37,738 nt of DNA from Streptomyces antimicrobicus (GTDB lineage: Bacteria; Actinomycetota; Actinomycetes; Streptomycetales; Streptomycetaceae): the NCBI RefSeq assembly GCF_020532625.1, contig NZ_JAJAUY010000053.1, positions 1-37,738 on the forward strand, written 5' to 3'. The translations under genes and the position numbers were made by a program. How positions within the stretch are numbered: the stretch's first letter is position 1; every line of letters starts with the position of its first letter. This document shows positions 36,986 to 37,738 of the stretch, in pieces. Below the pieces are notes generated by a model, which was not told where the DNA came from, searched no databases, and was given only the letters and a program-made list of their open reading frames with translations.

Positions 36986-37738
36986 TCACCGCGACAGGGC
37001 GAACCACAGCTCCATGCGCACGTCCGGATCGTCGAGGTCCCGCTCCAGCAGGGCCGCGCAGCGCCCGATCCGCTGCCGGACGGTGTTGCGGTGCACGCCC
37101 AGTGCCGCGGCCGAGCGGTCCCAGCTGCCGTGGTGCGCCAGCCAGGCGCGCAGGGTCGCGCGCAGCGCGGGCGTCAGCGGGCCGAGCAGCGCCTCGGCGT
37201 AGGCCCGGGCCTCGGCCGCGCCGACCAGTCGCGCCAGGCCCGGTTCGGTGTGCCGGGCCAGCGGGATCCGGGCCGCCTCGGCCCGGTCCAGGGCCCGCCG
37301 GGCCTGCGCGTCGGCCGGGGCCAGGGCCGCCGGACCGGCCGGGGCGGCCACCCCGAGCCGCCAGCCGGGCTGCGCGACCGGCTCCCGCTCGGTGAGCAGC
37401 CGTACGGCGCCGGGCCCGTCGGCGTCCAGCAGTACGGTGCCCAGCGCGGCGGCCAGGCCCCTCGGGTCCGAGCCGCCCCGGGCGTGGACGACGTACCAGG
37501 GGCCCGGTCCCAGCACCTCGGCCGGGGAGCCGCCGAGGAGCAGCCGGGTGAGGGCCGCGGCCTCGGTGCCGGCGGGCCGTTCGGCGGTGAGCAGGGTCAG
37601 CAGCACGGCCGCGACCGAGGCCACGGTGTGGTCCCCGGGCGTGCGCACGGGCGTGGCGGTGCCGAGGGCGGCGGGCCGGTCCAGCGCGTAGGCGGCCAGG
37701 TGCCAGCCCCCGGCCTGGTCGGTCGCCGTGGCCGGGCC
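36986..37738 (-). CDS. PucR-family transcriptional regulator (5' end beyond window)
   Basis: The reverse strand is open from the right edge to a TGA at 36986 (251 codons visible), so the N-terminus is outside the window. An in-frame GTG at 37648 is unlikely to be the start because the upstream DQAGGWHLAAYALDRPAA continues normal coding sequence. The visible part has a GGDEF-like/CdaR middle region and a C-terminal PucR helix-turn-helix: LRAWLAHHGSWDRSAAALGV followed by HRNTVRQRIGRCAALLERDL, the family hallmark. The role and target are unknown. It ends 165 nt from the dehydrogenase start on the same strand. Confidence 0.88.
   Translation of the reverse strand, partial: GPATATDQAGGWHLAAYALDRPAALGTATPVRTPGDHTVASVAAVLLTLLTAERPAGTEAAALTRLLLGGSPAEVLGPGPWYVVHARGGSDPRGLAAALGTVLLDADGPGAVRLLTEREPVAQPGWRLGVAAPAGPAALAPADAQARRALDRAEAARIPLARHTEPGLARLVGAAEARAYAEALLGPLTPALRATLRAWLAHHGSWDRSAAALGVHRNTVRQRIGRCAALLERDLDDPDVRMELWFALSR

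Noticed and set aside
1..37738. Prophage, integrative element, IS or CRISPR array
   Set aside because: No integrase, transposase, terminal repeats, att-like duplication at tRNA-His or regularly spaced spacer-repeat array was found.

Overview
The window is chromosomal DNA of a Streptomyces or a very close relative. The support is a very high G+C content, GTG and TTG starts, and a gene order I recognise from the adpA-desferrioxamine-liu part of the S. coelicolor core chromosome: oligoribonuclease (orn), adpA/bldH, glmS-type transaminase, GH20 hexosaminidase, desDCBA, desF-like reductase, desE, acdH, HMG-CoA lyase, acyl-CoA carboxylase subunits and a TetR regulator. I see no phage, IS element, integrase or CRISPR array.

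Left part (1-9.2 kb). A gene truncated by the window edge looks like a stand-alone Cas4/AddB-type nuclease with a putative Fe-S cysteine set. It is followed by a histidine phosphatase, an HTH/TPR regulator with a divergent small hypothetical gene, a spermidine-synthase-fold protein, a membrane-anchored hypothetical, an OmpR-type two-component pair, an F420/NADP-type oxidoreductase, and a 99-aa protein whose ribosome binding site lies in a small hairpin loop.

Middle part (9.2-20 kb). A MarR repressor is divergent from an NmrA-like protein with a palindromic operator between them. Then come tRNA-His, orn and adpA (same strand), a 375-nt adpA leader, a small membrane protein, a universal stress protein and a GPR1/FUN34/YaaH-type membrane protein. 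Next is an amino-sugar block: glmS with a 98-aa upstream gene, a DasR-like operator in front of them, a DUF4429/SHOCT protein and a secreted GH20 beta-N-acetylhexosaminidase. This adpA copy contains no TTA codon, unlike the well-known bldA-dependent adpA genes.

Iron block (20-27.4 kb). desABCD encode lysine decarboxylase, cadaverine N-hydroxylase, N-acyltransferase and NIS synthetase for desferrioxamine. Upstream lie a siderophore-interacting reductase and the DesE lipoprotein receptor. Two palindromic iron boxes overlap predicted promoters, one for desABCD and one for desEF, so synthesis and uptake should respond together to a DmdR/DtxR-type repressor.

Acyl-CoA block (27.4-37.7 kb). A leucine/isovalerate (liu) operon encodes carboxyltransferase, biotin carboxylase-BCCP, HMG-CoA lyase and an acyl-CoA dehydrogenase. 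It is divergent from a TetR regulator across two operator-like palindromes. After a phosphatase-like gene come a thioesterase II gene and a long-chain-type acyl-CoA dehydrogenase in one operon, then a PucR-type regulator cut by the right edge.

Several convergent gene ends carry perfect hairpins. Two of these are followed by 13-bp-period tandem repeats with a related CGTGC(C/G)GG core.
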